Translations under genes and position numbers: made by a program
From: an uncultured Alphaproteobacteria bacterium
Lineage (GTDB): Bacteria; Pseudomonadota; Alphaproteobacteria; HIMB59; GCA-002718135
Length of the DNA: 40,455 nucleotides
Direction of reading: 5' to 3'
Assembly: GCA_902572735.1 (NCBI GenBank)
Contig: CACGGX010000002.1
Location: forward strand, 77,585 to 118,039
Notes under the pieces: generated by a model
Told to the model about the DNA's origin: nothing
Databases searched by the model: none
What the model saw: the letters and a program-made list of their open reading frames with translations, nothing else
Shown: positions 17,078 through 26,256 of the stretch, piece by piece
Position numbering within the stretch: the first letter of the stretch is position 1
Layout: the number at the start of each line of letters is the position of its first letter

Positions 17078-17100
17078 ATTATAACTATTTCTTATTGTTG

Positions 17101-17112
17101 ACAAAATTTTGT
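17101..17112. promoter_or_regulatory. 12-bp palindrome with adjoining TTGACA in the divergent aroK/accA-unit gap
   Basis: ACAAAATTTTGT is a perfect palindrome in the roughly 100-bp gap between aroK and the 42-aa peptide gene. A plus-strand TTGACA at 17098-17103 overlaps it. I see no convincing -10 at the right distance, so this is only a candidate control site. Confidence 0.25.
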
Positions 17113-17175
17113 TGAAATTAGAAAATACTTAAAAAAATGGTAAAAACATATATTAGACATTTTTTATAAACATAT

Positions 17176-17304
17176 ATGAAAAACAGATACATTATATATT
17201 TTTTTGCAATACTAACAATAATCGTTTTCGGATTACTATATATGATCGAAATTCCTTCACCATCATCAATTATAACTGAGAAATATCCTCTAAATTTAAA
17301 ATGA
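17176..17304 (+). CDS. 42-aa membrane peptide, translationally coupled
   Basis: An open frame starting with ATG at 17176 and ending in TGA at 17302-17304 encodes 42 residues. The stop overlaps the ATG of the next gene as ATGA, strong positional evidence that it is real. Residues 1-4 (MKNR) are basic, 5-22 form one hydrophobic segment (YIIYFFAILTIIVFGLLY), and the tail IEIPSPSSIITEKYPLN is Pro/Ser-rich with an EK pair, so the likely topology is a single-pass anchor with the tail in the periplasm. I do not recognise a family. No clear ribosome binding site is seen. Its downstream partners are an exported 586-aa protein and accA. Confidence 0.65.
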   Translation: MKNRYIIYFFAILTIIVFGLLYMIEIPSPSSIITEKYPLNLK

Positions 17305-19061
17305 AATTTATTTTTATTATTTTATTATATTTATTCTCAACTTCTATTTATGCAAATGAGGAGGGAGAAAATGAAGTAGAGGTTATTAATTTACATGAAA
17401 GCAAAAGCCTAGACCAGATGGTTTTAGAAAATCTCGAGCAAGAGAATGAAGTTGAGGAAATAGTTGAGGTTTCAAATGAATTAGATGAAGTTGAAATTAA
17501 TGTAGTAGATGTAAGTCAAGTTGAAACAAAAAAAAATAATTTTTTATTCAATAATGAAACAAAAGATCTAAAAAATTATTTTGACAACCTACAAAAAATT
17601 AATTCTAAAACTTTGCAAAGCGAAATAATTAAAGTTTTAGAAAATCTTCAATTAAATTTAGAAAATGAACAAGATAATGAAATTTTTTTCTTAATTATTA
17701 ATTACTTTAAATCTATCGGTCAAATTAATAAATCATATGAATTAACTGAAAGATTTCAAATTGATGAAGATGCAAATTTGAATTTCTATACTAGTATTAA
17801 ATTAAATTATCTTTTATCAACTTTTCAATTAAATGAAGCATGCAATTTTAAAGAAGAATTAAATTCAAACATAAAATTAGATAATTTCTTTTTAGAAAAA
17901 ATTGATATATTCTGTTTAATTTTAAACGATAATCAGTCAGAAGCCAACTTACTAAATTCAATCTTGATAGAAACAGAAAACAATTTAGATAATTATTTTC
18001 AAAACTTATTTTTATTAATATCCAACTCATCAGACCAAATTAATATTGATAATGAAAATAAATATCTTGAGATTAATTCAGAATTAATTTTTTTGTACAG
18101 TGCTATGACTAGAATTGCTGAACTACCTTTTTCGCATGAATTTTATGAACTTGATAAAAAAAATCTATCTATTCCAATAATTTTAAATCAAGCTTCACCA
18201 ATTGACTTAAGAATCAAGGCTGCTAATGAAAGTTTTTTAGAAAATTTAATTACAGTAGATAGCTTGGCTGCTTTATATATGTCAGCAGATTTTAATTCAA
18301 ATCAATTAAATAATCCAAAAGAAACATTAATTTCATTTTCAAATAATGATGAATTGAGCATGGCCTTTTTATTTCAGTTAGTAAACATTCAAATTTTTCC
18401 AAACGATAGATTAAATGTCTTAATACAGTTTTGGGATTATGCTAAAAAAAACAATTTAGAAGAAATTGCATATAAATTATCAAATAATATGTTGAGTTCT
18501 ATTCAAGCTAATTCAGACAATATTATATATGGACCACAAATAGCTTCCGCCCATGTTTTTAACAAAAATTATGAGTCAGCATTACAGTGGATCGAATTAT
18601 ATGAAAATGCTAAACAAATTGATTCCAAAAGTATTTACACTAGAATTTTAATAGACTTATATTCTTCCAATGATTTAGACACATTTATAGACTCTATAAA
18701 TATAACTTTAAACAATTATACAGACAATGAAAATAATAAAAATGCTGAATTATTATTTATTCTAAAAGCTGTAATGAATTTGGAAATAAATTCTAATACA
18801 AATATTAATTTGGATAAAATTTTTGATGATAGAATTATGCCGTCAGTATTTCTTTTAAATCAGATACATAATAGCGTTAATGAAAATAATGATGAAAAAT
18901 TCCTTATTTATTCTTTGATATCTTTAAATGACAAAGAGTGGAACAGTATTCATCCAGAACATCTTAAACTTATACTTAACGGTTACTTAAAGTATAATGA
19001 TGGCGCTTTATTCAGAAATATAATTTTAGAGGTATTAAAAAATTATAAATTTATTATATGA
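17301..19061 (+). CDS. Exported alpha-helical protein of unknown function
   Basis: A 586-residue protein with a clear signal peptide (MKFIFIILLYLFSTSIYA, cleavage near residue 18-19). An acidic, Glu/Val-rich linker (about 20-75) is followed by an all-helical body made of repeated helix pairs, rich in Leu/Asn/Glu, that looks TPR- or superhelix-like, though no canonical repeat consensus can be assigned by eye. Only two cysteines are obvious (EACNF and IFCLI), 22 residues apart, which could form a periplasmic disulfide. The start overlaps the small peptide's stop (ATGA), and the stop overlaps the accA start (ATGA). A periplasmic or envelope scaffold is the most I would infer. Co-transcription with accA may be incidental. 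Confidence 0.8.
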   Translation: MKFIFIILLYLFSTSIYANEEGENEVEVINLHESKSLDQMVLENLEQENEVEEIVEVSNELDEVEINVVDVSQVETKKNNFLFNNETKDLKNYFDNLQKINSKTLQSEIIKVLENLQLNLENEQDNEIFFLIINYFKSIGQINKSYELTERFQIDEDANLNFYTSIKLNYLLSTFQLNEACNFKEELNSNIKLDNFFLEKIDIFCLILNDNQSEANLLNSILIETENNLDNYFQNLFLLISNSSDQINIDNENKYLEINSELIFLYSAMTRIAELPFSHEFYELDKKNLSIPIILNQASPIDLRIKAANESFLENLITVDSLAALYMSADFNSNQLNNPKETLISFSNNDELSMAFLFQLVNIQIFPNDRLNVLIQFWDYAKKNNLEEIAYKLSNNMLSSIQANSDNIIYGPQIASAHVFNKNYESALQWIELYENAKQIDSKSIYTRILIDLYSSNDLDTFIDSINITLNNYTDNENNKNAELLFILKAVMNLEINSNTNINLDKIFDDRIMPSVFLLNQIHNSVNENNDEKFLIYSLISLNDKEWNSIHPEHLKLILNGYLKYNDGALFRNIILEVLKNYKFII

Positions 19062-19996
19062 TAAAATATTTTGAATTTGAAAATGAAGTAGAAAAAATAG
19101 AAATTTTATTGAATCAGCTTAAAAATAACAAAGAATTAAACTTTGATAAGATTAAAAAATTAAAAAAAGAAAAAGATGAACTTTTTAAAAAAATTTATTC
19201 TAACTTAGATCCATGGCAAAAAGTTCAAGTATCACGGCATGGTGAAAGACCCCATACTTTAGATTACATACAAAGCATATTTAACAATATAGTACTTTTA
19301 CATGGAGATAAAAAATATGCTGATGATAATGCAATAGTGGGGGGATTAGCAGAAATTGATGGTAATTCTGTTTTTTTCATAGGAACAGAAAAAGGAAACA
19401 CTATGGAAACAAGAATTAAGCATAATTTTGGTATGGCTAAGCCAGAGGGATATAGAAAAGTTCAAAGATTATTAAAATTAGCAGAAAAATTTAAATTACC
19501 TTTAATATCATTTGTAGATACTGCAGGAGCATTTCCAGGAAAAGATGCTGAAGAAAGAGGTCAATCAGAGTCTATAGCTTCATCGATACTTCAATTTTTA
19601 ATAACTAAGATTCCTACAATTTCAATAATAATTGGAGAAGGAGGTTCTGGTGGAGCTATAGGAATAGCGACTTCAGATAGAGTTTTAATGTTAGAACATT
19701 CAATATATTCAGTCATTTCTCCTGAAGGTTGTGCATCTATTTTATGGAGAAATACACAATATTCTCAAGAGGCTGCAAAAACTTTAAAATTAACATCGGC
19801 TGATTGCAAAAATTTTAAAATTATAGATGATATAATTCCAGAACCATATGGGGGAGCTCATAGACATCCTAAAAAACAAGCAGAAATAATAAAAGAAAAG
19901 ATAATTAGTATTATCAAAGAACTCAAACAAATTTCAATAAAAGAACTAGTTCAAATTAGAAAAGAAAAATATTTAAACATAACTTCAGAAATTTAG
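19058..19996 (+). CDS. accA: Acetyl-CoA carboxylase carboxyltransferase subunit alpha
   Basis: The alpha half of the carboxyltransferase that transfers carboxyl from biotin to acetyl-CoA, making malonyl-CoA for fatty acid synthesis. 312 residues, standard. Visible segments: an N-terminal helical hairpin ([18 protein letters not shown]), [13 protein letters not shown] near 65, [32 protein letters not shown] near 128, [20 protein letters not shown] near 152, and [21 protein letters not shown] followed by [15 protein letters not shown], the crotonase-fold core. It overlaps the upstream gene by 4 bp and the convergent secA by 4 bp. Its partner accD and the biotin carboxylase genes are not in view. 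Confidence 0.97.
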   Translation: MIKYFEFENEVEKIEILLNQLKNNKELNFDKIKKLKKEKDELFKKIYSNLDPWQKVQVSRHGERPHTLDYIQSIFNNIVLLHGDKKYADDNAIVGGLAEIDGNSVFFIGTEKGNTMETRIKHNFGMAKPEGYRKVQRLLKLAEKFKLPLISFVDTAGAFPGKDAEERGQSESIASSILQFLITKIPTISIIIGEGGSGGAIGIATSDRVLMLEHSIYSVISPEGCASILWRNTQYSQEAAKTLKLTSADCKNFKIIDDIIPEPYGGAHRHPKKQAEIIKEKIISIIKELKQISIKELVQIRKEKYLNITSEI

Positions 19997-22509
19997 TTTC
20001 CATGACATTGTTTATATTTTTTACCTGATCCACATGGACATGGTTCATTTCTGCCTATTTTTTTAGTTATTATTCTTCGAGGTTCTTGAGACTGTTTTTT
20101 TGAATTATCATCTGCATTATTACTTACTAATTTAACATTAAACAGTGTTTTTAATACTCTTTCATTTTGGTTTGAAAGCATTTCATCAAAATAATCAAAA
20201 GACTCTTTTTTATATTCATAAAAAGGATCTTTACCTCCCATAGCTCTTAAATTAACGCTCCCACGTAAAGAATCCATTGCAGCTAAATGATCTCTCCAAT
20301 CTTTATCTATTTGAAATAACATTACTCTTTTTTCTGCAAATCTAAATAACTCAACTGAATATTGATTTTGTTTTTCTTTATATTTTTGATTTATTTCATC
20401 TAATAACCTTTTTTTAATTTCTTCATCATCAACACCCTCTTCATCGAACCATTTTAATATTGGTAGATCTATAGAAAAAGTTTCTTTAATTTTTTCTTTT
20501 AATAAATTGCCATCCCATTCATGAGAGTATTTTTTTGGAGGAATACTAATATCTATTATATAATTAACATAGTCAGTAATCATATCTTGAATAATTATAG
20601 ATTGATCATTTGTACTAAGAATTTCTTTTCTATTTTGATATATTATTTTCCTTTGATCATTCAATATATCATCAAATTTTAAAATTTGTTTTCTCATATC
20701 AAAATTATGACTTTCAACTTTTTGCTGAGCTCTTTCTAAAGATTTAGTAATCATAGAGTGAGTTATAACTTCCCCATCTTTAAGGCCTAATTTTGATAAT
20801 ACATTTTCAAGAGTTTTTGATCCGAATATTCTCATAAGATCGTCCTCTAGAGACAAGAAAAAAATACTTTCTCCAATATCTCCTTGCCTACCTGATCTCC
20901 CTCTTAATTGATTATCTATTCTTCGACTTTCGTGTCTTTCTGTGCCAATTATAAGCAAACCACCTGCATCAATTGCTTCTTTTTTTAAATTATCATCACC
21001 ATTTCCCAATTTAATATCAGTACCTCTTCCCGCCATGTTAGTTGAAATTGTTATATTGCCAGGCATTCCAGCTTCTTCAATAATTTTTGCTTCACTCATA
21101 TGATTTTTAGCATTTAGAATATTATGCTTTAGATTTTCTCTTTTTAATAAATCAGAAATCTTTATAGAATTTTCTACTGATGTAGTTCCTATTAAGATTG
21201 GTTGATTGATTTTATTTCTTGATTTAACAAGATCTAATACAGCATTGTATTTTTCTCTTTTTGTCATATAAATTTGATCATTTTTATCAAGACGATTTAC
21301 TTTAATATTAGGAGGAATTTCAACAACCTCCAAATCATATATACTTTCAAATTCTTTCGCTTCTGTTTTAGCAGTTCCTGTCATCCCACTTAGACGATGA
21401 TATGTTCTAAAAAAATTTTGATAAGTTACAGAGGCTATAGTTTGATTTTCTTTTTGGATCACTAAATTTTCTTTTGCTTCTATAGCTTGATGCAATCCAT
21501 CACCATATCTTCTACCTTCCATGGCTCTGCCAGTTAATTCATCAATAATTACTACACTTCTATCTTTAATTATGTAGTCTTTATCTTTTATAAATAAATG
21601 ATGTGCTCTGAGCGCTTGGATTATATTATGATTCAAAACCATATTTCCTAAATCCTGAAGTGTACCTTCTGTAATAATTCCATTGTCTTTTAATAATTTT
21701 TCACAAAATTCCATTCCTTCTGTAGTAAGTAGAATATTTTTACTTTCTTCATTAATTTCAAAATCATTTTTTCTAAGAATTTTTATAATTTTATCTATTT
21801 TTGGAAATAAATCTGTATCGGAATTTGATTCAGCAGATATTACTAGAGGTGTTCTAGCTTCATCAATTAAAATACTATCAACTTCATCAACTATGGCAAA
21901 TGCATTTTTTTTAAAACATAAATTATTGTAATCATTTTTCAAATTATCTCTTAAGTAATCAAATCCTATTTCATTATTAGTTGCATACACAATATCTGCA
22001 TTATATTGATTAGATCTTTCTTCATGATGTGTTTCCGAAGTAACACAACCAACACTAAGACCAAGAAAATTAAATATTTGACCCATCCATTCCGCATCTC
22101 TTTTTGCTAGATAATCATTAACTGTGATAATATGTACCGATAAGTTTTCTATAGCATTTGCATAAGCAGCTAGAGTAGCGACTAATGTTTTTCCTTCGCC
22201 TGTTTTCATTTCAGTTATCTTATTTTCGTATAATACCATTCCACCTATTATTTGAACATCATAGTGTCTCATATTTAATGTTCTTTTTGATGTCTCTCTA
22301 ACTACTGCAAATATTTCTGGTAATGATTTAGTTATTGATTTAGTTTCATTAAATTTATTTTTAAAGTAATTTGTTTTATCTTTTAATTCTTGATCAGAAA
22401 GTTTAGAAATTTCTTCTTCAAGTTTATTTACTTTCTCTACAAAACTCGCATATTTTTTAAGTGAATTAGATTTTATAGAACCAAATAATTTATTAACAAT
22501 ATTAATCAT
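19993..22509 (-). CDS. secA: Preprotein translocase ATPase SecA
   Basis: Motor ATPase that pushes unfolded preproteins through SecYEG. 838 residues. Walker A is GEGKT at 104-108 ([15 protein letters not shown]), Walker B/DEAD region is [16 protein letters not shown], the second nucleotide-binding fold shows [15 protein letters not shown] and [21 protein letters not shown], and the C-terminus has the zinc-binding SecB-contact tail C824-x-C826-x8-C835-H836. All functional parts are therefore intact. It is a single-gene unit divergent from argJ across 64 bp and convergent with accA. The length is a little below the about 900 residues of larger Alphaproteobacteria, mainly in the C-terminal linker. 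Confidence 0.98.
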   Translation of the reverse strand: MINIVNKLFGSIKSNSLKKYASFVEKVNKLEEEISKLSDQELKDKTNYFKNKFNETKSITKSLPEIFAVVRETSKRTLNMRHYDVQIIGGMVLYENKITEMKTGEGKTLVATLAAYANAIENLSVHIITVNDYLAKRDAEWMGQIFNFLGLSVGCVTSETHHEERSNQYNADIVYATNNEIGFDYLRDNLKNDYNNLCFKKNAFAIVDEVDSILIDEARTPLVISAESNSDTDLFPKIDKIIKILRKNDFEINEESKNILLTTEGMEFCEKLLKDNGIITEGTLQDLGNMVLNHNIIQALRAHHLFIKDKDYIIKDRSVVIIDELTGRAMEGRRYGDGLHQAIEAKENLVIQKENQTIASVTYQNFFRTYHRLSGMTGTAKTEAKEFESIYDLEVVEIPPNIKVNRLDKNDQIYMTKREKYNAVLDLVKSRNKINQPILIGTTSVENSIKISDLLKRENLKHNILNAKNHMSEAKIIEEAGMPGNITISTNMAGRGTDIKLGNGDDNLKKEAIDAGGLLIIGTERHESRRIDNQLRGRSGRQGDIGESIFFLSLEDDLMRIFGSKTLENVLSKLGLKDGEVITHSMITKSLERAQQKVESHNFDMRKQILKFDDILNDQRKIIYQNRKEILSTNDQSIIIQDMITDYVNYIIDISIPPKKYSHEWDGNLLKEKIKETFSIDLPILKWFDEEGVDDEEIKKRLLDEINQKYKEKQNQYSVELFRFAEKRVMLFQIDKDWRDHLAAMDSLRGSVNLRAMGGKDPFYEYKKESFDYFDEMLSNQNERVLKTLFNVKLVSNNADDNSKKQSQEPRRIITKKIGRNEPCPCGSGKKYKQCHGN

Positions 22510-22573
22510 GTTATGATAAGTGGCAGTTAATATATGAAAAATATTTCTTCTACAAAGGAATTTAAGCTAAAAT

Positions 22574-23785
22574 ATGGTCAATAAAATGATTTCAATATTT
22601 AAGCCAAAAAAAATCAAAGATTTTAATCCTAGCGGCCTCAATATCTATACTTTTAATGCCGGATTTAAAAAAAAAGATAAAGATCTTTTATTAATAATTT
22701 TTAATAAAATTATAAATGTGTGTTGCGTTTATTCTAAAACATCAACACCTTCGGCCCCTATAATTTGGGATAAAAAGAATAACAAAGGTAAGGTTAAAGC
22801 GTTAGTCGTAAATTCTGGCAATGCAAATGCTCATACTGGTAAAGATGGTCTTAAAATTATCGATGAGTACGTAAAAGCATTAACAAAAAAAATTAAATGT
22901 AAATCTAAAGAAGTATTAGTATCATCTACTGGTGTAATTGGTGAAAAATTTAATCCTAATTTAATTATAAATAAATTTGAAAAAATAAATTCCAAAAATA
23001 AAAATAGTTTACTTGAAAGTGCTAAGGCAATTATGACAACAGATACTTTCCCAAAGGTATCTATTAAAAATATTAACTTAGACAATCAATCATTTAAAAT
23101 TTACGGAATAGCAAAAGGATCAGGAATGATTCAACCAAATATGGGAACTATGTTGGCGTATATTTTTATAGAATGTGAAATTTCAAAACAGTTAATAAAC
23201 AGACTCCTTAAAAATAATTTAGATAACACATTTAATTCAATAACTGTAGATACTGATACATCAACAAGTGATACTTTAATGATGTTTTCTGTTGGTAATA
23301 AAAATATAAATTTAAATAAAAAGAATTTTAAAATACTAAATAATAAAATATTTGAATTAATGCATGACTTATCTCTTCAAGTAATTAAAGATGGTGAGGG
23401 TGTTTCTAAGCTAATAAGAGTTAATGTTTTGAATGCAAGATCAAAAAATCAAGCAAAAAAAATAGCATTTAGTATTGCTAATTCTCCTTTGGTTAAAACA
23501 GCTGTGGCCGGTGAAGATGCAAATTGGGGTAGAGTAATAATGGCAATTGGTAAAACTGAAGAAAATATAAATCAAAATAAAATTAAGGTTTTGTTTGGAA
23601 ACAACGTTGTATGCGAAAATGGTTCTATTAGTAAAAAAATAAATATTAGAAAACTTAATAATTATATGAAAAATAAAACTATAGAAATCAATGTAAAATT
23701 AAACTTGGGTAAGTATTTTCACACTGTTCATGGAAATGATCTTACCTTTGAATATTTAAAGATTAATGGTGATTACAGATCTTAA
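22574..23785 (+). CDS. argJ: Bifunctional ornithine acetyltransferase/N-acetylglutamate synthase
   Basis: Arginine synthesis enzyme that recycles acetyl groups from N-acetylornithine to glutamate. 403 residues, made as one chain that self-cleaves into alpha and beta subunits. Landmarks: VVNSGNANAHTG (79-89), SSTGVIGE (117-124), MTTDTFPK (154-161), and KGSGMIQPNMGTML (181-194), in which T192 is the expected nucleophile and new beta-subunit N-terminus. The residue before it is G191, where many family members have alanine. VAGEDANWGRVIMAIGK and the C-terminal HGND complete the active site. The start ATG at 22574 is preceded by an AAAGGA-like site about 14 bp upstream. Convergent with the methyltransferase gene, 2 bp apart. 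Confidence 0.96.
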   Translation: MVNKMISIFKPKKIKDFNPSGLNIYTFNAGFKKKDKDLLLIIFNKIINVCCVYSKTSTPSAPIIWDKKNNKGKVKALVVNSGNANAHTGKDGLKIIDEYVKALTKKIKCKSKEVLVSSTGVIGEKFNPNLIINKFEKINSKNKNSLLESAKAIMTTDTFPKVSIKNINLDNQSFKIYGIAKGSGMIQPNMGTMLAYIFIECEISKQLINRLLKNNLDNTFNSITVDTDTSTSDTLMMFSVGNKNINLNKKNFKILNNKIFELMHDLSLQVIKDGEGVSKLIRVNVLNARSKNQAKKIAFSIANSPLVKTAVAGEDANWGRVIMAIGKTEENINQNKIKVLFGNNVVCENGSISKKINIRKLNNYMKNKTIEINVKLNLGKYFHTVHGNDLTFEYLKINGDYRS

Positions 23786-23787
23786 TT

Positions 23788-24564
23788 TTATTTTTTCCAA
23801 GCACAAATTGTATTAAAATTTATATCAAGATTAAAATTATCTTTATAATATTTTTTTTTGAATTGTTCCTCCAAAAGAATAAAGTATTTTTTATTCTCAA
23901 AATTATTTTTTTTATCCTTACCTGCATAGGGTAAGTTCAAAAATCTTACATCATCAAGTAGTTTATTAAAAACTGAATATTCAATAGTAAAGTTATTGTT
24001 ATTTATTAAAGGTGCTTCAAAGTTATGCACTTTAAGCAGTTTAAAAATATCATTTGTATCTAAAATTGGATTAACTCTTTGATATATGCCTCCGTATAAA
24101 ATATTATCTGTTTCATACATTGAATTTATAAGCTGATATTTATTTTCAGCACTTGGAATAGTTGCTATAAAAAATCCATTGGAATTCAGGCTTTGAAAGA
24201 TATTTTCTATAAATTTCTCAAAGTTCGATGTTAATTGACAAAAAAAATTACTATAAATTAAATCAAATTTTTTATCTTTGATATTTATATCGTCCAAATC
24301 AATTTCTATTAATTGTCGATCTGTCTTTTTGTTAAAAAATGACAAATCGATATCAGCACTTGTTATAGAACAAGAGGGAAATCTTTCTTTAAGATAATTA
24401 ATAATTAATTTGTCATTAATCCCAAGTTCTAAAATATTACTAAATGGAACTTTCAAAATATCTAGGGAATCAATTATATTTTTACTTATTTCATTATATA
24501 TAAAGTTTTCTCCATATTTCCTATCTTTAGATCTTAATAGTTTAACATATTTTTTGTTTATCAT
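23788..24564 (-). CDS. NDUFAF5/BioC-like methyltransferase-fold protein with degenerate SAM motif
   Basis: A 258-residue protein that aligns in layout with alphaproteobacterial homologues of NDUFAF5, the mitochondrial complex I assembly factor. Shared points: N-terminal LLRSKDRKYGENFIYNEISKNI, the middle FDLIYSNFFCQLTSNFEKFIENIFQSLNSNGFFIATIP, and RVNPILDTNDIFKLLKVHNFEAP with a following NNFTIEY near residue 170, a hallmark of that family. The SAM-binding motif I, normally LDLGCGxG, is LELGIND at 45-51, so two glycines are lost. Either cofactor binding is weakened or the gene is diverging. NDUFAF5 itself hydroxylates an arginine. The neighbourhood (DUF1178, ubiG, lysC nearby) fits its usual alphaproteobacterial context. 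Family call by pattern only. Confidence 0.7.
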   Translation of the reverse strand: MINKKYVKLLRSKDRKYGENFIYNEISKNIIDSLDILKVPFSNILELGINDKLIINYLKERFPSCSITSADIDLSFFNKKTDRQLIEIDLDDINIKDKKFDLIYSNFFCQLTSNFEKFIENIFQSLNSNGFFIATIPSAENKYQLINSMYETDNILYGGIYQRVNPILDTNDIFKLLKVHNFEAPLINNNNFTIEYSVFNKLLDDVRFLNLPYAGKDKKNNFENKKYFILLEEQFKKKYYKDNFNLDINFNTICAWKK

Positions 24565-24591
24565 TATTTTTATAAAGTATAAAAAGCAATT

Positions 24592-25074
24592 ATGGATATT
24601 ATTCTTAAAGAGATAGTTACAATTATTAAAGAAGAAACTGAAAATATTAATAAAAAAATCTATGGAACTACTTTTTTAGAAATATTAAAAGAAAAAATTT
24701 TAAACAGACAAGATCAAATTTCTTTAAAAAATCTAGTATTACAAAACTCTAATATTGATTTAGAAGAAAATATAAATGTTCTTGGAAAAAATCTTTTTTT
24801 TAAATTATCTCTTTATCAAACTCCTAAATCATTATTAAAATTCGAACTGAAAAAAAATTTTCTACTTATTATTTTTAAAGAGCTTGTAAAAATTGATATT
24901 TTAAATCAAAATACTCAAAAATATGTCAATGTTAGCTTAAAACCTTTTATGGGTGTAACATTGTCAAAGGGAACAGTATGTAATTTAAATTTTCCAAAAA
25001 ATTCACTAATTATGCAATTAGAATCTGATGATATTGATTTTGATATTGAAAAAAAAACAGATGAAACAATATAA
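24592..25074 (+). CDS. Unrecognised 160-aa protein
   Basis: I do not recognise this protein. It starts with ATG at 24592, 27 bp from the divergent methyltransferase gene, and ends 5 bp before the DUF1178 gene, so it is probably cotranscribed with DUF1178. The N-terminal two thirds look helical with mixed hydrophobic and charged heptads (KEIVTIIKEETENINKKI and LLKFELKKNFLLIIFKELV), and the last third reads like short beta strands: YVNVSLKPFMGVTLSKGTVCNLNFPKNSLIMQL. The alternation with G-V-T-L-x-K-G-x is faintly cupin-like, but no metal ligands are seen. No signal peptide or membrane helix. One cysteine. Codon use is like the neighbours. A diverged version of a gene usually found between the methyltransferase and DUF1178 is possible. 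Confidence 0.7.
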   Translation: MDIILKEIVTIIKEETENINKKIYGTTFLEILKEKILNRQDQISLKNLVLQNSNIDLEENINVLGKNLFFKLSLYQTPKSLLKFELKKNFLLIIFKELVKIDILNQNTQKYVNVSLKPFMGVTLSKGTVCNLNFPKNSLIMQLESDDIDFDIEKKTDETI

Positions 25075-25079
25075 CAGAT

Positions 25080-25493
25080 ATGATTGTATTTAATCTTAAG
25101 TGTTCTGATTGTGCCACTTCTTTTGAAGGATGGTTCGAAAATACGAAGGACTACAATAAACAAACTAGAAAAGGTTTACTCACTTGCCCTTCCTGTAATA
25201 GTACTCAAATAAAAAAAGGTTTAATGGCTCCAAATGTATCAAAAAAATCAAATGCAAAAATTTCTAAAACAAATAAGTCAATTGCTTCAAATGTAAAGAA
25301 GCTAAAAAAAATTATAGAAAAAGAATTTGATTATGTAGGTGATAAATTTACTGAAGAAGCAAAAAAAATCAAATATGGTGAAGTAAAGGAACGCGCAATA
25401 TATGGTGAAGCTTCAATTGAGCAAACTAAAGAATTAATTGATGAAGATATTGATGTAATACCATTGCCTTTTTCAACAAAAAAAACTAATTAA
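25080..25493 (+). CDS. DUF1178 zinc-ribbon protein
   Basis: A 137-residue member of DUF1178, a conserved alphaproteobacterial and betaproteobacterial family of unknown function. The N-terminus is a zinc ribbon with C8-x2-C11 and C36-x2-C39 (KCSDC and TCPSC) around FEGWFENTKDYNKQTRKGL, where F-E-x-W-F is diagnostic. The C-terminal half is helical (IIEKEFDYVGDKFTEEAKKIKYGEVKERAIYGEAS), a stretch highly conserved in the family, ending in DVIPLPF. Starts 5 bp after the unrecognised 160-aa gene. Convergent with ubiG, overlapping by 8 bp. The ribbon hints at a nucleic acid or protein contact; nothing more can be said. Confidence 0.93.
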   Translation: MIVFNLKCSDCATSFEGWFENTKDYNKQTRKGLLTCPSCNSTQIKKGLMAPNVSKKSNAKISKTNKSIASNVKKLKKIIEKEFDYVGDKFTEEAKKIKYGEVKERAIYGEASIEQTKELIDEDIDVIPLPFSTKKTN

Positions 25494-26193
25494 TTAAACT
25501 TGCGGTACAAAAATAATTGATCATATAGTTTTTTGATAATTTCCATTCCATATTTAATGGATCATAAACAAGACCTTTAATATTTTTAAAATGAAAATTT
25601 TCTTTTGATAAAGCCCGTTTTAATTCTTCAGGTTTAATCAATTTATTATAATCATGCGTTCCTTTTGGTATCCAATGAAGGATATTTTCAGCTATATTGA
25701 TTGCAAAAAATTTAGAAAGTAAGTTCCTATTAATTGTAGAAATTATTATTATACCATTTTTATTTAAATTTTTTTTTATTTTTTTAATAGTTTTTTTCCA
25801 ATTATCTAAATGTTCTAAAACTTCAAACATTAATATTATATCAAATTTTTCATCTAATTTTGCTTTTTCAATATCTTTATAAATATAGTTAATTTTTAAT
25901 TTATTTTTTTTGCTATGTATTTTAGCAACTTTGATATTATTTGGAGAAAAATCTAAACCTGTAACCTTAGCGCCTAATCTTGCTAATGGCTCACAAATTA
26001 TTCCTCCACCACAACCTACATCAAGTATTTTCATATTTTTAATGTTCCTATTATTAATTTGATCTAAGATATAAGCCATTCTATGTTGTTTGATTTGATG
26101 AAGAATCTTAAATTTACCATTATCATTCCACCATTCATCTGAAAGTCGATTAAACAGGGCAAATTCTTCATTTTTTGATTTTATATTCATCAT
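25486..26193 (-). CDS. ubiG: Ubiquinone O-methyltransferase UbiG
   Basis: SAM-dependent enzyme that carries out the two O-methylations of ubiquinone synthesis. 235 residues, typical. SAM motif I is intact (LDVGCGGGIICEPLARLGA, about 59-77), followed by VTGLDFSPNNIKVAK, and FDIILMFEVLEHLDNWKKTIKKIKKNL. The post-motif HWIPKGTHDYNKLIKPEEL is diagnostic of UbiG, as is the N-terminal FALFNRLSDEWWNDNGKFKILHQIKQHRMAYI. The gene has two possible starts, the first two codons both being ATG. It is divergent from lysC across 63 bp. Ubiquinone is also the electron acceptor of PyrD encoded in this window. Confidence 0.96.
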   Translation of the reverse strand: MMNIKSKNEEFALFNRLSDEWWNDNGKFKILHQIKQHRMAYILDQINNRNIKNMKILDVGCGGGIICEPLARLGAKVTGLDFSPNNIKVAKIHSKKNKLKINYIYKDIEKAKLDEKFDIILMFEVLEHLDNWKKTIKKIKKNLNKNGIIIISTINRNLLSKFFAINIAENILHWIPKGTHDYNKLIKPEELKRALSKENFHFKNIKGLVYDPLNMEWKLSKNYMINYFCTASLIN

Positions 26194-26198
26194 ATATC

Positions 26199-26225
26199 TT
26201 GTCTGTTAGAAACAATAATTATAAT
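26199..26225 (+). promoter_or_regulatory. Candidate lysC promoter
   Basis: An exact TATAAT at 26220-26225 lies about 31 bp before the lysC ATG, with TTGTCT at 26199-26204 as a poor -35 at 15-bp spacing. The -10 is the convincing part. No attenuator-like hairpin was seen in the leader. Confidence 0.4.
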
Positions 26226-26256
26226 AGCTGAATTAATTTAATAAATATTTAAGTCA

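Noticed and set aside
17078-17104. TTG start and TATAAT promoter ahead of aroK
   Set aside because: The TATAAT touches the ATG at 17077 and would put the transcript start inside the gene, before which the P-loop strand would lack a start. The TTG start adds nine residues with no family support.
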